Positions 30,501-38,862 of a stretch of DNA of 46,280 bases are shown in pieces; the first letter of the stretch is position 1, and each line of letters begins with the position of its first letter. The stretch is taken from IMG/VR virus record IMGVR_UViG_3300042549_000870, positions 1 to 46,280 of that record; one strand, 5' to 3'. A model generated the notes under the pieces. It had not been told where the DNA came from. It worked only from the letters and a program-made list of their open reading frames with translations, and searched no databases. The stretch is from a virus. Made by a program: the position numbers and the translations under genes.

Positions 30501-32360
30501 TCAGCACTCTCCGTAGGATTGTCCAAACTTGGCCTCGCAAGCCACCGGTAGCCCCGCCGCCCAAGCCGGGGGCGTAGACATAATACTAGTAATGTATACT
30601 AATGCGTCCTGTAATTCACTAGTGGGTACAACACAAACTGCGGCATCGTGGACGGTCAAGACGGGTCGGTACCGCTTATTTATCTGAAGCATCTGTTCAC
30701 CCACGATGATACGGGCCAGCGCCTGAACGATGTTTTCTACCATCGCGCCGCCCCAGATACTTACCTTGCCCTTCCGAGATTCGTAAAAGTACTGCCGGTT
30801 TTCTAACGTTAACTTGGGATAACGTATGTACAACCCATTTGGTAGCCGGATACCGTGTGCGCTAACCCACACAGCGTTATGTCCGCCAAGGGTGTACTCC
30901 TGCGAACCCGTAGGCCATGCCGCCAAATGCCCCAAAGCGTTATCACACTCGCGCCAAAGGGCGGGAATTTTATCGTTCTCCTGCCGGTAAAGATCTACGA
31001 TACGCTTTGCTTCATCCTCGCTGACAACAGCGCCGGGCGGCTGCGTCTTCAAAGTATGTCTTAATTTCGCTGCGCCAGTGCCATACCCTAGTCCGAGGAT
31101 ACAAGTCTTGCCGACAAAGCGTTCGACCGGATTGGCCTTGCTGATGGGCTGCTTATAGATCTTGGACGCGAAGACGCTATACACATCCTCACCGTTGGCG
31201 AACTGCTTGACCACATCGTCCTGTCCTGCAAGCCACGCCAAGACCCGCGCCTCGATCTGTGATGAGTCGCAGTTGATGACGTAGTGACCTGCCGGGGCCA
31301 TGATGGCGTTCTTCAACGCCTTCTTTTTCTTGTCACGGCTAGGCAGGTTCTGCAGGTTCACGGAGTCAAGCCCAGACCACCGACCTGTGTGTGCGCCGTA
31401 ATACTTCAGCGGGATGGGCAGCAGCCCCTTGTTCCTAGCACCGATGCCGATGAACCGCTCGACACGCGACTCCTCGATGGTGGACTTAGTACCCAGACGC
31501 ACCGCGCAAAGGTGTTGGACAACGGGGTCATCGTGTTCTTGAAGTGTGATGAAGCCTTCATCGTTCTTGGCGAGAGCATAGGTCTCCTTGCCCGTGGTCA
31601 GGCTCGTCTTCATGGGCGGCTCGATACCGAACGAGCGCAGCACCTCAGCAAACTGCGGGTTGCTTGCCAACTTGGCGCGGACTTCTTCCTCTGTACCAAC
31701 CTTCAGCACGTCCATGAGGCTACGCAAGAGCGCGGCCTTCTCTTGTCTAATCTCATCTAAGCGATCTACAAGCAGCGCGTCGTTGATACGCAGCACGGGT
31801 TGGGTGTACATACGCAGCGTCATGTCGATCAGATGCAACTCGGATGTAGGGAAACCTTCAGCCAGAAGTGCGTTGAACAACTTGAACGTAAGTTGAGTAT
31901 CGTTGATGCAGTATGCGCCGTAACGCGCTAAGTCTTCTGGCGTGAAGTCTTTGCGGTACTTGCCCAGAGCGTTGATGACCTCGGTACCCTTCTCGCCCAA
32001 CTGATACCGCTCAGCCAGAGCCTTGAGAGAGCCACCCGCATCCACGCCATGAATGGCACGAGCCATGCACAGCGTATCGAAATACTTAGCCGGGATGATG
32101 CCGTACGTGAACGCCAAGATAGCCCCATCAAAGAGCATGTTATGACAGAGCAGTGCGCTGTTTGCCCAGTCGATCTTGTCGAGATACGCCTTGACCTCGG
32201 CCTTGGTACCGCTGAACCACTCAGGTTCACCATCGTCAATCTTTACGCTGACACCGATGACCTCAAAGCGCGGGTCGCGGATGTACTCCTCCGTTGTCAT
32301 ACGAGACAGGGAGAAGTCCTTGGCGTAGTACGTCTCGAAATCAAGCGTAACAAAACTCAT
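30501..32360 (-). CDS. Family A DNA polymerase with 3'-5' exonuclease (T7 gp5-like)
   Basis: The 619-residue replicative polymerase has exonuclease motifs LDFETYY (D7/E9), CHNMLFDGA and YCINDTQLTF (ND). Polymerase motif A is NCDSSQIEARVLAWL (catalytic D365). Motif B is VERFVGKTCILGLGYGTG with the R-x3-K...YG pattern, and motif C is LTVHDAAV (D572). Most relatives have HDE at motif C; here the residue after the Asp is Ala. It should replicate the phage genome with the PrimPol-helicase, the SNF2 helicase and the SSB-like protein. It overlaps the upstream 180-residue gene by 4 bp. Confidence 0.93.
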   Translation of the reverse strand: MSFVTLDFETYYAKDFSLSRMTTEEYIRDPRFEVIGVSVKIDDGEPEWFSGTKAEVKAYLDKIDWANSALLCHNMLFDGAILAFTYGIIPAKYFDTLCMARAIHGVDAGGSLKALAERYQLGEKGTEVINALGKYRKDFTPEDLARYGAYCINDTQLTFKLFNALLAEGFPTSELHLIDMTLRMYTQPVLRINDALLVDRLDEIRQEKAALLRSLMDVLKVGTEEEVRAKLASNPQFAEVLRSFGIEPPMKTSLTTGKETYALAKNDEGFITLQEHDDPVVQHLCAVRLGTKSTIEESRVERFIGIGARNKGLLPIPLKYYGAHTGRWSGLDSVNLQNLPSRDKKKKALKNAIMAPAGHYVINCDSSQIEARVLAWLAGQDDVVKQFANGEDVYSVFASKIYKQPISKANPVERFVGKTCILGLGYGTGAAKLRHTLKTQPPGAVVSEDEAKRIVDLYRQENDKIPALWRECDNALGHLAAWPTGSQEYTLGGHNAVWVSAHGIRLPNGLYIRYPKLTLENRQYFYESRKGKVSIWGGAMVENIVQALARIIVGEQMLQINKRYRPVLTVHDAAVCVVPTSELQDALVYITSIMSTPPAWAAGLPVACEAKFGQSYGEC

Positions 32361-32899
32361 GGGTCAACGCTCCATGTCTCCGTCTGCCGTTGCAACTTAG
32401 GCCACGCAACCTCGGTCGTGAAAGACTTATCCTTCACAAGAACATGGTTTGTTGGCTGCGCTGTGAATCTGCCGTTGTCTAACTTGACGAAATAAAACTC
32501 TTTGGATTGCTCTGGCTCTAGGCTGAACCCATCAAGCATAGGTACCGCCGTGAACATATACCGACCTTCATGCTCTGTCTTGTCTCGTAATTTTACTCGC
32601 ATCGGCACGGCTTCAAGAAACGGATACTCCACTACACTGAATTGATGCCCGTAGCAGTCCCAAGTTTGAGCGTCCCACGGTTCCCACCCTACGTCGTTGA
32701 CCCTGTGCGCCATGTGATGAAGCGGTACGTTACGATATACCGCTCCGCACTCCAACATGACGTGACACCCCCACGTTCTGCCGGGATGACTGACCAGACC
32801 AAACCACGCCACACGCTCCCAATCATCGTTGCCAAAAACGTTTGGTTCTACGTAGCAATATGTATGTCGGGGTAACGGCCCCGCCCCTGAGTAAATCAT
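32357..32899 (-). CDS. Unknown phage protein coupled to DNA polymerase, 180 residues
   Basis: Its stop overlaps the polymerase ATG by 4 bp, so it is translationally coupled to it. The protein is beta-rich with many aromatics (ERVAWFGLVSHPGRTWGCHV; HRVNDVGWEPWDAQTWDCYG) and has a C-terminal half with EPEQSKEFYFVKLDNGRF. Several His and Cys are scattered but do not form a familiar metal motif. I do not recognise the family; a link to replication is suggested only by position. The ribosome site before 32899 is weak. Confidence 0.55.
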   Translation of the reverse strand: MIYSGAGPLPRHTYCYVEPNVFGNDDWERVAWFGLVSHPGRTWGCHVMLECGAVYRNVPLHHMAHRVNDVGWEPWDAQTWDCYGHQFSVVEYPFLEAVPMRVKLRDKTEHEGRYMFTAVPMLDGFSLEPEQSKEFYFVKLDNGRFTAQPTNHVLVKDKSFTTEVAWPKLQRQTETWSVDP

Positions 32900-32920
32900 T
32901 TTGACATCACCGCATTATCC

Positions 32921-33121
32921 TCAACGGACTTTGCTTTGAGCCTTACTGCCTTTGCCATTTTCCAACTCCCTCACTCGTCTACGTAAATAAACAATCTCAT
33001 CACGGCACGCCCAGAGCACGCTGCCTACGGTCAAGAACTTCATCTCTGTCGTGGTAGAGAAGTCGTTCAGTTCATCAGGCAAGACGCGGATCAGATCAAG
33101 TATGTCTTCTTCAGTCCCCAC
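32921..33121 (-). CDS. Small helical protein, 66 residues
   Basis: The start is GTG at 33121, overlapping the previous gene by 11 bp. The protein is helical (EEDILDLIRVLPDELNDFST) and ends in a basic stretch (RRRVRELENGKGSKAQSKVR). No domain is recognised. It belongs to the run of small accessory genes between the modification cluster and the polymerase. Confidence 0.5.
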   Translation of the reverse strand: MGTEEDILDLIRVLPDELNDFSTTTEMKFLTVGSVLWACRDEIVYLRRRVRELENGKGSKAQSKVR

Positions 33122-33359
33122 TGTCTTCCCCTATCAAGAATATCGGCGTGTACTCACCGACATATGAGCCGACCACGTTGTACTCCATCCACTCGATAGC
33201 CTCTTCGTGCGTCATCTCTTCGCGTGTCATCAGTATCTCTACGCACTTTTTGTAGTCGTAAACGGCTAGCAGTTTGGTGTGTTGCCACCCAAGACCGATC
33301 AATGCGTCCTCAAAGCCGTCAGCGTACAGCGTGTTCGGGTCAAGTGGTTCGTCGGTCAT
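33111..33359 (-). CDS. Small acidic protein, 82 residues
   Basis: The ATG at 33359 follows GGGGGAGCAA and overlaps the upstream TGA (ATGA); an in-frame start further up lies inside the neighbour. The sequence has DGFEDALIGLGWQHTKLLAV and EMTHEEAIEWMEYNVVGSYV. The latter EEAIEWMEYNVVGSY phrase is common in small phage proteins of unknown function. Soluble, no membrane segment. Confidence 0.55.
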   Translation of the reverse strand: MTDEPLDPNTLYADGFEDALIGLGWQHTKLLAVYDYKKCVEILMTREEMTHEEAIEWMEYNVVGSYVGEYTPIFLIGEDSGD

Positions 33360-33691
33360 TTGCTCCCCCTTGCCCGGATGGCGGCGGCGCATCTATCCCC
33401 ATCGGCGTGTGTCCAACCATCGCACAACTTCGCACACGCCTCACGCTCTCGCTCGGCAACCTGCCACTCCATCTCTTTAAGCAAGTCTTCAATGGTGTCG
33501 CCGTGGCCTGTAGCGAAAGCGCGAGAATTCATATATTCCACGACTTTCTGCTTCTCTGCTGTAGCAACGAGGGCGGCGAAGCGAACATTAAAGACTTCCA
33601 ACCATCCGGGGTGATACTCGCCTTTTTGATAAATGGTATCAACGTAATCCTCCGCCTCCCGCGCCATCCTGATGATGTCCTCGCGTGTCAT
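33356..33691 (-). CDS. Hypothetical phage protein with CAAAIRARG ending, 111 residues
   Basis: The ATG at 33691 overlaps the previous gene by 4 bp. The N-terminus is a charged helix (TREDIIRMAREAEDYVDTIY), the middle has FAALVATAEKQKVVEY, and the end reads REREACAKLCDGWTHADGDR followed by CAAAIRARG. That REREACAKLC...CAAAIRARG signature is widespread in phages and prophages of proteobacteria. Its function is unknown. Two conserved Cys about 15 residues apart may bind metal. Confidence 0.6.
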   Translation of the reverse strand: MTREDIIRMAREAEDYVDTIYQKGEYHPGWLEVFNVRFAALVATAEKQKVVEYMNSRAFATGHGDTIEDLLKEMEWQVAEREREACAKLCDGWTHADGDRCAAAIRARGSK

Positions 33692-34128
33692 GTCTCGTCC
33701 TCCTTCATGATCCCGTGGAACCGCTCGGCGGCGCGGAAGCCGTCGCGAAAATCAAGCAGGTACTCATTGTCAACGACCGCACACTCGCCGCCCGCTTTGA
33801 CAATCTGCTCATCCGTCGCAGGCTCCCGCTTGGCGTCCGGCTTCGGTGGTGCGAGGTACAGCGGCTCGGCGTCCTTGTGTCGTCTCTGCCAATCGCTGCC
33901 ACTGCCGGAATCGATATACAGATATCCGTAGCCGTCGCCGTCATAGCGCATCGCAACAGGCTCGTTCAGCAGAGCCTCGTCCTCCTGCGCTTCAAGCGCG
34001 GCGTCAAGGGCGGCAATTTCACTGTGGAAGTCATACTCCCAATCAGTTTCCGTAACCGCACCGTGAACTAATTTCAACGCCTCCCGCACCTGCTCAACCA
34101 CATCGCGGGGCAAAGTGATGTTGCTCAT
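33688..34128 (-). CDS. Hypothetical phage protein with linker and LYLAPP motif, 146 residues
   Basis: The ATG at 34128 overlaps the upstream stop (ATGA). The sequence has an N-terminal helix (LPRDVVEQVREALKLVHGAV), an acidic repeat (AALDAALEAQEDEALLNEPV), a segment with DAEPLYLAPPKPDAKREP, and a C-terminal helix (YLLDFRDGFRAAERFHGIMK). The LYLAPPKP motif and the arrangement before it recur in many phage genes close to CAAAIRARG genes, as here. No activity is known. Confidence 0.55.
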   Translation of the reverse strand: MSNITLPRDVVEQVREALKLVHGAVTETDWEYDFHSEIAALDAALEAQEDEALLNEPVAMRYDGDGYGYLYIDSGSGSDWQRRHKDAEPLYLAPPKPDAKREPATDEQIVKAGGECAVVDNEYLLDFRDGFRAAERFHGIMKEDET

Positions 34129-34316
34129 CGCTGCCTCTCCATCCGTTCCATCTCGCTGCTCAGGGCTTCCAAGTCAGCGCGAAGTCCTTCCAACTCCTTG
34201 GCGTACTTGTAGCACCGCTCACGCAGTTGACGAATCTCCCTGCGGTACTCATCCGGAGTGTGTGCCAGTTTGTCCCACTCATCGTCGAACATATCGGCTT
34301 GATAATGTAAAGGCAT
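34125..34316 (-). CDS. Coiled-coil small protein, 63 residues
   Basis: The ATG at 34316 has a strong GGAGGTGAAGCC in front of it and is preferred to the far upstream in-frame start. The product is hydrophilic and mostly coiled coil (RQLRERCYKYAKELEGLRAD followed by LEALSSEMERMERQR). It starts 4 bp after the stop of the membrane protein gene and overlaps the next gene by 4 bp. Function unknown. Confidence 0.6.
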   Translation of the reverse strand: MPLHYQADMFDDEWDKLAHTPDEYRREIRQLRERCYKYAKELEGLRADLEALSSEMERMERQR

Positions 34317-34320
34317 GGCT

Positions 34321-34554
34321 TCACCTCCACCATTGCACAGTGAACAACAACACAGCAATGAACATGAGAAGCACAACTCCAAGCATGATGCTGAGAACAT
34401 TGATCGTGCTGTCGGCTTCCGTCAGTTTGTCTTGAAGGGCAGTGGCTTCTTTGTCCTTAATAAACAGCGAATTCTTGAGCAGCGAGTTCTCGCGCAGCAA
34501 GCCCCGTATCTCTTGGTTCAGCCTGTCCTTGTTGTACTGCATCTCTTGTTGCAT
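34321..34554 (-). CDS. C-terminally anchored membrane protein with coiled coil, 77 residues
   Basis: A coiled coil (MQYNKDRLNQEIRGLLREN; IKDKEATALQDKLTEADST) is followed by one membrane span near the C-terminus (INVLSIMLGVVLLMFIAVLL) and a short FTVQWWR end. The ATG at 34554 is preceded by GAGGTGAGTT. The topology, a soluble N-terminal coil with a single C-terminal anchor, could fit an inner-membrane adaptor for the neighbouring glycan-type enzymes or an early host-takeover peptide. Both are speculative. Confidence 0.6.
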   Translation of the reverse strand: MQQEMQYNKDRLNQEIRGLLRENSLLKNSLFIKDKEATALQDKLTEADSTINVLSIMLGVVLLMFIAVLLFTVQWWR

Positions 34555-34557
34555 AAC

Positions 34558-35265
34558 TCACCTCTTTTTGATCACAAGTATCTGTGGGTAGTAGCGTATC
34601 TCTGCAATAGACCCTCTTGCATCTACTTCCATCAGCATCTGATCAATCAGCGAAACGATACGACCCCTGTCATTCACAGCGTCTTTTCTGAAATGTTCAC
34701 GGAACTGCTTTGTGTATGCATGATTGTACGTGCAGCCCATATCTTCGATGACGTAATAGCCACCCTCTGCTACGTTTTTGAAGCAATTTCCAAACATATC
34801 CATCATGTCTTCAGTGATATGCGATGCATCATCTACGAACAGATCGACCTCTTCTGCTAGACCTTTTTTACACAAGTCGTCTATGCGGATCTCAACGTTC
34901 ATCATGTCTTCGCATAACTTGGAACACTCTGGACGGATGTCGTAGCCAATGATCTGTGATGCAGGGAGATAGTTACCCCACATACGGAGTGACGCGCCAC
35001 ACGCCACACCTGCTTCCACAATAGACAAAGACGCAGACTTACGATGCAAACCGCCGTACGCTGTGTCCAAAATGTCTTGGATGATGTGCTCGTAATGCTT
35101 TGTGTAATTATGCTTGATCGTACCTTTGTCGCTGCCGTAAAGGTCAGCAAGCCCCGTCAATGACAGTTCGGTAAGGTCTACCTCGCCGGTACTAGGTTTG
35201 TACTCTTCGGGGTTGACCGTATCCAAATAACGGCGAACACCACCCCGTGCGTTGGAATCGTTCAT
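34558..35265 (-). CDS. Class I SAM-dependent methyltransferase, 235 residues
   Basis: The Rossmann signature is LSIVEAGVACGASLRMWGNY (motif I, E-x-G-x-x-x-G), then IIGYDIRPE (motif II acidic residue) and VDLFVDDASHITEDMMDMF (motif IV/post region). The DDASHI phrase and the N-terminal GLADLYGSDKGTIKHNYTKH resemble macrolide/sugar O-methyltransferases of the MycE/TylE type. It should transfer a methyl group from SAM, most likely to a sugar hydroxyl. It is in the same transcript as two glycosyltransferase genes and a second methyltransferase, indicating a glycan or sugar modification pathway. Confidence 0.8.
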   Translation of the reverse strand: MNDSNARGGVRRYLDTVNPEEYKPSTGEVDLTELSLTGLADLYGSDKGTIKHNYTKHYEHIIQDILDTAYGGLHRKSASLSIVEAGVACGASLRMWGNYLPASQIIGYDIRPECSKLCEDMMNVEIRIDDLCKKGLAEEVDLFVDDASHITEDMMDMFGNCFKNVAEGGYYVIEDMGCTYNHAYTKQFREHFRKDAVNDRGRIVSLIDQMLMEVDARGSIAEIRYYPQILVIKKR

Positions 35266-35552
35266 ACATTCTCCTGTTTAGACAGTACCAAATCTCGCTT
35301 CACTTGCTCCCGCACTAGTACAAGCAACTTACAAATCACATGCGTCTGTGACTTGTTCTTACCGTTGCGATTCAGTGAGTCAAACTCTGCGGCGTACATC
35401 TCAATGATGTCCCATCGCAGCACCTCTAACTTTCCATCATCGTCAATCTTCGCCCATACCGTTTCGGGCATGGCGACTTTCTTCACATGTTCTTCTGGGA
35501 CAATCAAATACGCCTCGTCGTCTTCCAGAATCTCTTTGTTAATCTCACTCAT
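35262..35552 (-). CDS. Small protein between methyltransferase and glycosyltransferase, 96 residues
   Basis: The ATG at 35552 follows GAGGTGACCT. The protein is acidic at the start (EINKEILEDDEAYLIVPEEH), has a beta segment (VWAKIDDDGKLEVLRWDIIE), and ends with a helical basic part (VREQVKRDLVLSKQENV). It overlaps the methyltransferase start by 4 bp and the glycosyltransferase stop by 8 bp, so it belongs to the modification operon. No family recognised. Confidence 0.5.
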   Translation of the reverse strand: MSEINKEILEDDEAYLIVPEEHVKKVAMPETVWAKIDDDGKLEVLRWDIIEMYAAEFDSLNRNGKNKSQTHVICKLLVLVREQVKRDLVLSKQENV

Positions 35553-36225
35553 AGGTCACCTCTTTGGCTACGTTCATCCACTCTTTACCGTATTCAACGT
35601 CAGTCCAGTCCTTGAACCATGGCCCACCTCGCGTGAAATGTACCGCTTGCGGATTCGAGCAGTCTTCGCGGGTGTGCCATCCTTCCAGATAGTTGTAGGC
35701 AATCGGCAGATCGCCTATACAAGCGTCCCACAAGAACCTCAACTGATGTAAGTACATACCAGACTCACGGTTCACAATCTCGGGGGTCAGCGCCTTCACG
35801 TGCAGGTGCTCACAGTTCCACAAAATCATGCTCGACCAATTCTTGCGCGGATACTGGTGCTGAAACTTGCCATCCATCTTGGTGGCTTCTTTCGGCTTGT
35901 AGTCATGCTTGACTACAACTGCACCATAGTACGGGTTCATGTAGTCCTGCAGCGCAGCGACATCACCTCGCCACAAGAAGTCGCAGTCCATGAACACCGC
36001 CCACCCTTTGTACCCTGCAAGATGCGGCACCAAGAAGCGTGTGAAGGAGAACTCCGTGGACGAAAGCGGGTCATGCTCACGCCAGTACAAGTTCTTCTCA
36101 CGCATCTCCTGTTGTTTGATTGGCTGAATGTCGAGCGGCACAGACGTGTGCTTCTCCAACGACCGTTTGCAAGCACGATACGCAACGTCCTCGCGGCTAT
36201 CCCAACCAATAAAGATTTTCATCAT
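35545..36225 (-). CDS. Glycosyltransferase (GT-A, GT8-like), 226 residues
   Basis: The N-terminus KIFIGWDSREDVAYRACKRS is the nucleotide-sugar binding beginning typical of GT8-type and related small transferases. A WAVFMDCDFLWRGDV segment supplies the metal-binding D-x-D (DCD). Later motifs LPIAYNYLEGWHTREDC and PQAVHFTRGGPWFKDW fit an acceptor-site His. It should transfer a sugar from a nucleotide-sugar to an unknown acceptor. Its start overlaps the stop of the larger glycosyltransferase gene (ATGA). Confidence 0.8.
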   Translation of the reverse strand: MMKIFIGWDSREDVAYRACKRSLEKHTSVPLDIQPIKQQEMREKNLYWREHDPLSSTEFSFTRFLVPHLAGYKGWAVFMDCDFLWRGDVAALQDYMNPYYGAVVVKHDYKPKEATKMDGKFQHQYPRKNWSSMILWNCEHLHVKALTPEIVNRESGMYLHQLRFLWDACIGDLPIAYNYLEGWHTREDCSNPQAVHFTRGGPWFKDWTDVEYGKEWMNVAKEVTYE

Positions 36226-38084
36226 ATTGCCTCAAACAGTTGCTTACGGCTCGGCCCCTTGTAGTGCAGTATTTTCGCATCGTCTGTCTTGTGTTCGGGT
36301 AGACACGCATATACTGACTCGTCGAACTCGGCACAGCCGTACTTCTCGGCGTAGATGCGTAACACTTCTTGATCACCGTACCACTTGCGGTACTTCGGAT
36401 GCAGTTCCTCGTAGATTTTTAACATCTCTACCCACACTTGCGAGTCCTTGACCGCCACAGCGCAGCCCACATACGGGTACAGTTCTCCCATAGTTTTACC
36501 CTTGTGCTCATCAAACGTCAGCCCACGCTGCTCGATGTTGAACTCCGTGTCGATGTTGAATGACCTCTTACAGAACGCAATCTCTGTGCCGCTCAACATC
36601 TCTTCGATATCAACCCAACTCTGCACGATCATATCGGTGTCCAGATAGAGTGCAGGGCCATTGATGTCGAGCCGTGCATACGCCTTGGCTCTTGAGTACA
36701 TCAAGTTGTTTGGGTCTACTTCTATCTCAAACCTGTCAGTCACGCCCATCACATCGGGTGTCGCGCTGTCCGTACACATGATGATGTCAGCACTTGGGTT
36801 GTACCGCAGCAGGGACTTGACCATCTTCTGTGGATAAGAAATGTCTTTGCCCACGTGGAAGAAAACGAAAGTCTGCCGTTGTCGTTGGCGTTCACCCAAC
36901 ATCACTTCAAGTTCTTCTTGGACTTGACTCAACTGCAAATCCCACGGCGCGTTCATGTTCTCGCGCTGATAAACCCTCACGCCGCTGTACCACAGACTCT
37001 GGTTGCCGACTCGGTTGTTCCAGTACCAGAGTTTGTTGGCATCAAGTAATAAAACATCCTTGCCCATCGCCCCTGCCAGATGCACGGTCGTACAGGATGG
37101 CGAGATGACCACACTGCATATCTCCATGAGTGCAGCCACGTTCTCCAAATCAAAGAACGTATCAATATGCGTAGTGATTAGGTTCGGATGGAAGTCCCGG
37201 CCTTGCTCTTGAACCTCACCAAACTGAAGGTTGATGAACTTCAAGTTCGGCTTATCCAGAATCGAACGGAACGCCTCCAACGGCACAGACTTGTGCTGCC
37301 CGATCACAGGTGCGGTACTTGTCCAAGAAAGTCCTACTACAAAGTCATCCTCATGCAGCCCGTACTCTTTGCGGAGCATGGCTACGCGCTCTGGGTCAGC
37401 CTTGAGATAACGGAACGACACGCTCGGTGCTATATCACGCACTGAGTTGATGAAGTATTTACCCAAGGACGCAATCGGTATGTGCGAATCATGCTCACTC
37501 ATCTTGACCCGTGCATTGTGCGATAGGAACTTGACGTTCTTCGCCCTGCATCCACGTTGAAAGAGATTTGCCATACGCAGGTCAACCATGACGGTGACCT
37601 CATCGACCTCCCGTGCCAACGCTTCGATCAGCGAACCATACAAAATCTGATCACCAATGCCTTGCTCACACCAGACAATCGGACGGCGCAGTCCCTTGCC
37701 ACGCTCCCACTGCGGGTGCTTGGTGTGCAACTTCGGAGACTTGAAAGACTTACTTCCCCATCGCCGCTCGTAACCTTCCCAACCCTTCTTGAAGTCGCCC
37801 ATTTGAAGAGCAAGAAGACCCACAGTCCATCCTGCATCGTCGTTGTGCGGCTCTAGTTGGGCAGCAATCTCAAAGTGCTGTCGTGCAAGATTCCAACGGT
37901 GCATCTCCCAGTGGCATCGTCCAATCTGCAATTCGACTGCCGTCATGATTGGCAACGCAACGTGTACGTTACTCAAGATGCCGATAGCCTCGTCGTAGTT
38001 ACCGCTTTCAGCCGCTTCGACGCCCATCTTGTAGATGGCCTGTGCAAACTCAGCAAGACTTTTCTGCTTGGGTTCTCCGCTCAC
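36222..38084 (-). CDS. TPR-GT9-like-GT8-like fusion glycosyltransferase, 620 residues
   Basis: The GTG at 38084 is chosen because it overlaps the TGA of the 42-residue gene upstream (GTGA) and has AGGGGG 8 bases earlier. Residues about 10-110 are TPR-like helices (AESGNYDEAIGILSNVHVAL; LQIGRCHWEMHRWNLARQHF). A middle domain (IVWCEQGIGDQILYGSLIEA; VISPSCTTVHLAGAMGKDVL) resembles GT9 heptosyltransferases and O-GlcNAc-type GT-B folds. The C-terminal about 200 residues (FVFFHVGKDISYPQ; ALYLDTDMIVQ with a D-x-D near residue 480; YGDQEVLRIYAEKYG) are a GT-A transferase. Two catalytic domains on one chain imply two successive sugar transfers. Confidence 0.78.
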   Translation of the reverse strand: MSGEPKQKSLAEFAQAIYKMGVEAAESGNYDEAIGILSNVHVALPIMTAVELQIGRCHWEMHRWNLARQHFEIAAQLEPHNDDAGWTVGLLALQMGDFKKGWEGYERRWGSKSFKSPKLHTKHPQWERGKGLRRPIVWCEQGIGDQILYGSLIEALAREVDEVTVMVDLRMANLFQRGCRAKNVKFLSHNARVKMSEHDSHIPIASLGKYFINSVRDIAPSVSFRYLKADPERVAMLRKEYGLHEDDFVVGLSWTSTAPVIGQHKSVPLEAFRSILDKPNLKFINLQFGEVQEQGRDFHPNLITTHIDTFFDLENVAALMEICSVVISPSCTTVHLAGAMGKDVLLLDANKLWYWNNRVGNQSLWYSGVRVYQRENMNAPWDLQLSQVQEELEVMLGERQRQRQTFVFFHVGKDISYPQKMVKSLLRYNPSADIIMCTDSATPDVMGVTDRFEIEVDPNNLMYSRAKAYARLDINGPALYLDTDMIVQSWVDIEEMLSGTEIAFCKRSFNIDTEFNIEQRGLTFDEHKGKTMGELYPYVGCAVAVKDSQVWVEMLKIYEELHPKYRKWYGDQEVLRIYAEKYGCAEFDESVYACLPEHKTDDAKILHYKGPSRKQLFEAI

Positions 38085-38209
38085 CAGTAGTTTCCCCCTC
38101 GTCCGATACTGCCCCGACTGCACCGCCAATTAGGTGGCGGCACCTTGCACCATGCGTAGTGAGCCTCGTACTCACGACGCTTCCACCAGTTGATCAATGT
38201 ACGGATCAT
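38081..38209 (-). CDS. 42-residue basic peptide in the modification operon
   Basis: The ATG at 38209 has a perfect AGGAGG 6 bases upstream and overlaps the methyltransferase stop (ATGA). The frame ends at a TGA that overlaps the next gene's GTG (GTGA). The product starts MIRTLINWWKRREYEAHYAW and is rich in Arg and Trp. The double overlap and ribosome site make it a credible small gene; it may be a translational coupler, an adaptor or an antibacterial-like peptide. Function unknown. Confidence 0.6.
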   Translation of the reverse strand: MIRTLINWWKRREYEAHYAWCKVPPPNWRCSRGSIGRGGNYW

Positions 38210-38862
38210 ACGGCCTCCTGTGCTACGACTTGTAGCAGGGACAACGGGATGGACATAGCAGTCTTCCCGCCATAATGGCGCGGATAGATGAGCACACGCC
38301 CCGGTGACTCCAACATCATCGCGTTGGCGACACCCTTCTCGATACCCTCAAAGTCATCAAGCACAAAGACCGTGTGCGGAGCCAAGATTTTGTTGAGCGG
38401 CTCTTCATCCTGCTGACTCAAGCGACCGTCGAGATAGACCAGATCAGCCTTCAATCCTTCCTCTGCCATGTCAGCAAACATTTCATGAGAAGGTGTGTGA
38501 AAATACTGCTCAATCAGTTTGGCTTGTTCTGGATACAGAGCAAGATCAATCCTATTTGATACGTCACACGTGCGAATCTGCGCGGTAGTTCCTGTCGCCA
38601 AATCCATCACCAAAGTAGATACACCAATGAATGTACCTACCTCGGCAATGACCTCGGGCTGAAAGAACTTGACTATCTTGTACAAGTCCCCCGCATCGTT
38701 CTCACCCAACGACCCTGTGTTGTAGTCAGCCTGTTCCCTGAGATGTTGCTGCCCCTGCACGATGTCTTGGATTTTGCTCCAGTCCATATCGACCTTCTCG
38801 TCGATGATTTGCCAGACTATCTCGCTCAAGCGACGGCGACTTAACTGGATGGGGCGGATCAT
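38206..38862 (-). CDS. Class I SAM-dependent O-methyltransferase, 218 residues
   Basis: The Rossmann motif is PEVIAEVGTFIGVSTLVMDL (E-x-G-x-x-x-G-x-S), with IRTCDVSN as motif II. ADLVYLDGRLSQQDEEPLNK and HTVFVLDDFEGIEKG cover the later Asp motifs. These match the AviT/catechol-type O-methyltransferase and CmcI-like groups. It overlaps the DUF3310 gene by 4 bp upstream and the 42-residue gene by 4 bp downstream. Together with the glycosyltransferases it probably methylates a phage-directed glycan; the acceptor is not visible. Confidence 0.8.
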   Translation of the reverse strand: MIRPIQLSRRRLSEIVWQIIDEKVDMDWSKIQDIVQGQQHLREQADYNTGSLGENDAGDLYKIVKFFQPEVIAEVGTFIGVSTLVMDLATGTTAQIRTCDVSNRIDLALYPEQAKLIEQYFHTPSHEMFADMAEEGLKADLVYLDGRLSQQDEEPLNKILAPHTVFVLDDFEGIEKGVANAMMLESPGRVLIYPRHYGGKTAMSIPLSLLQVVAQEAV

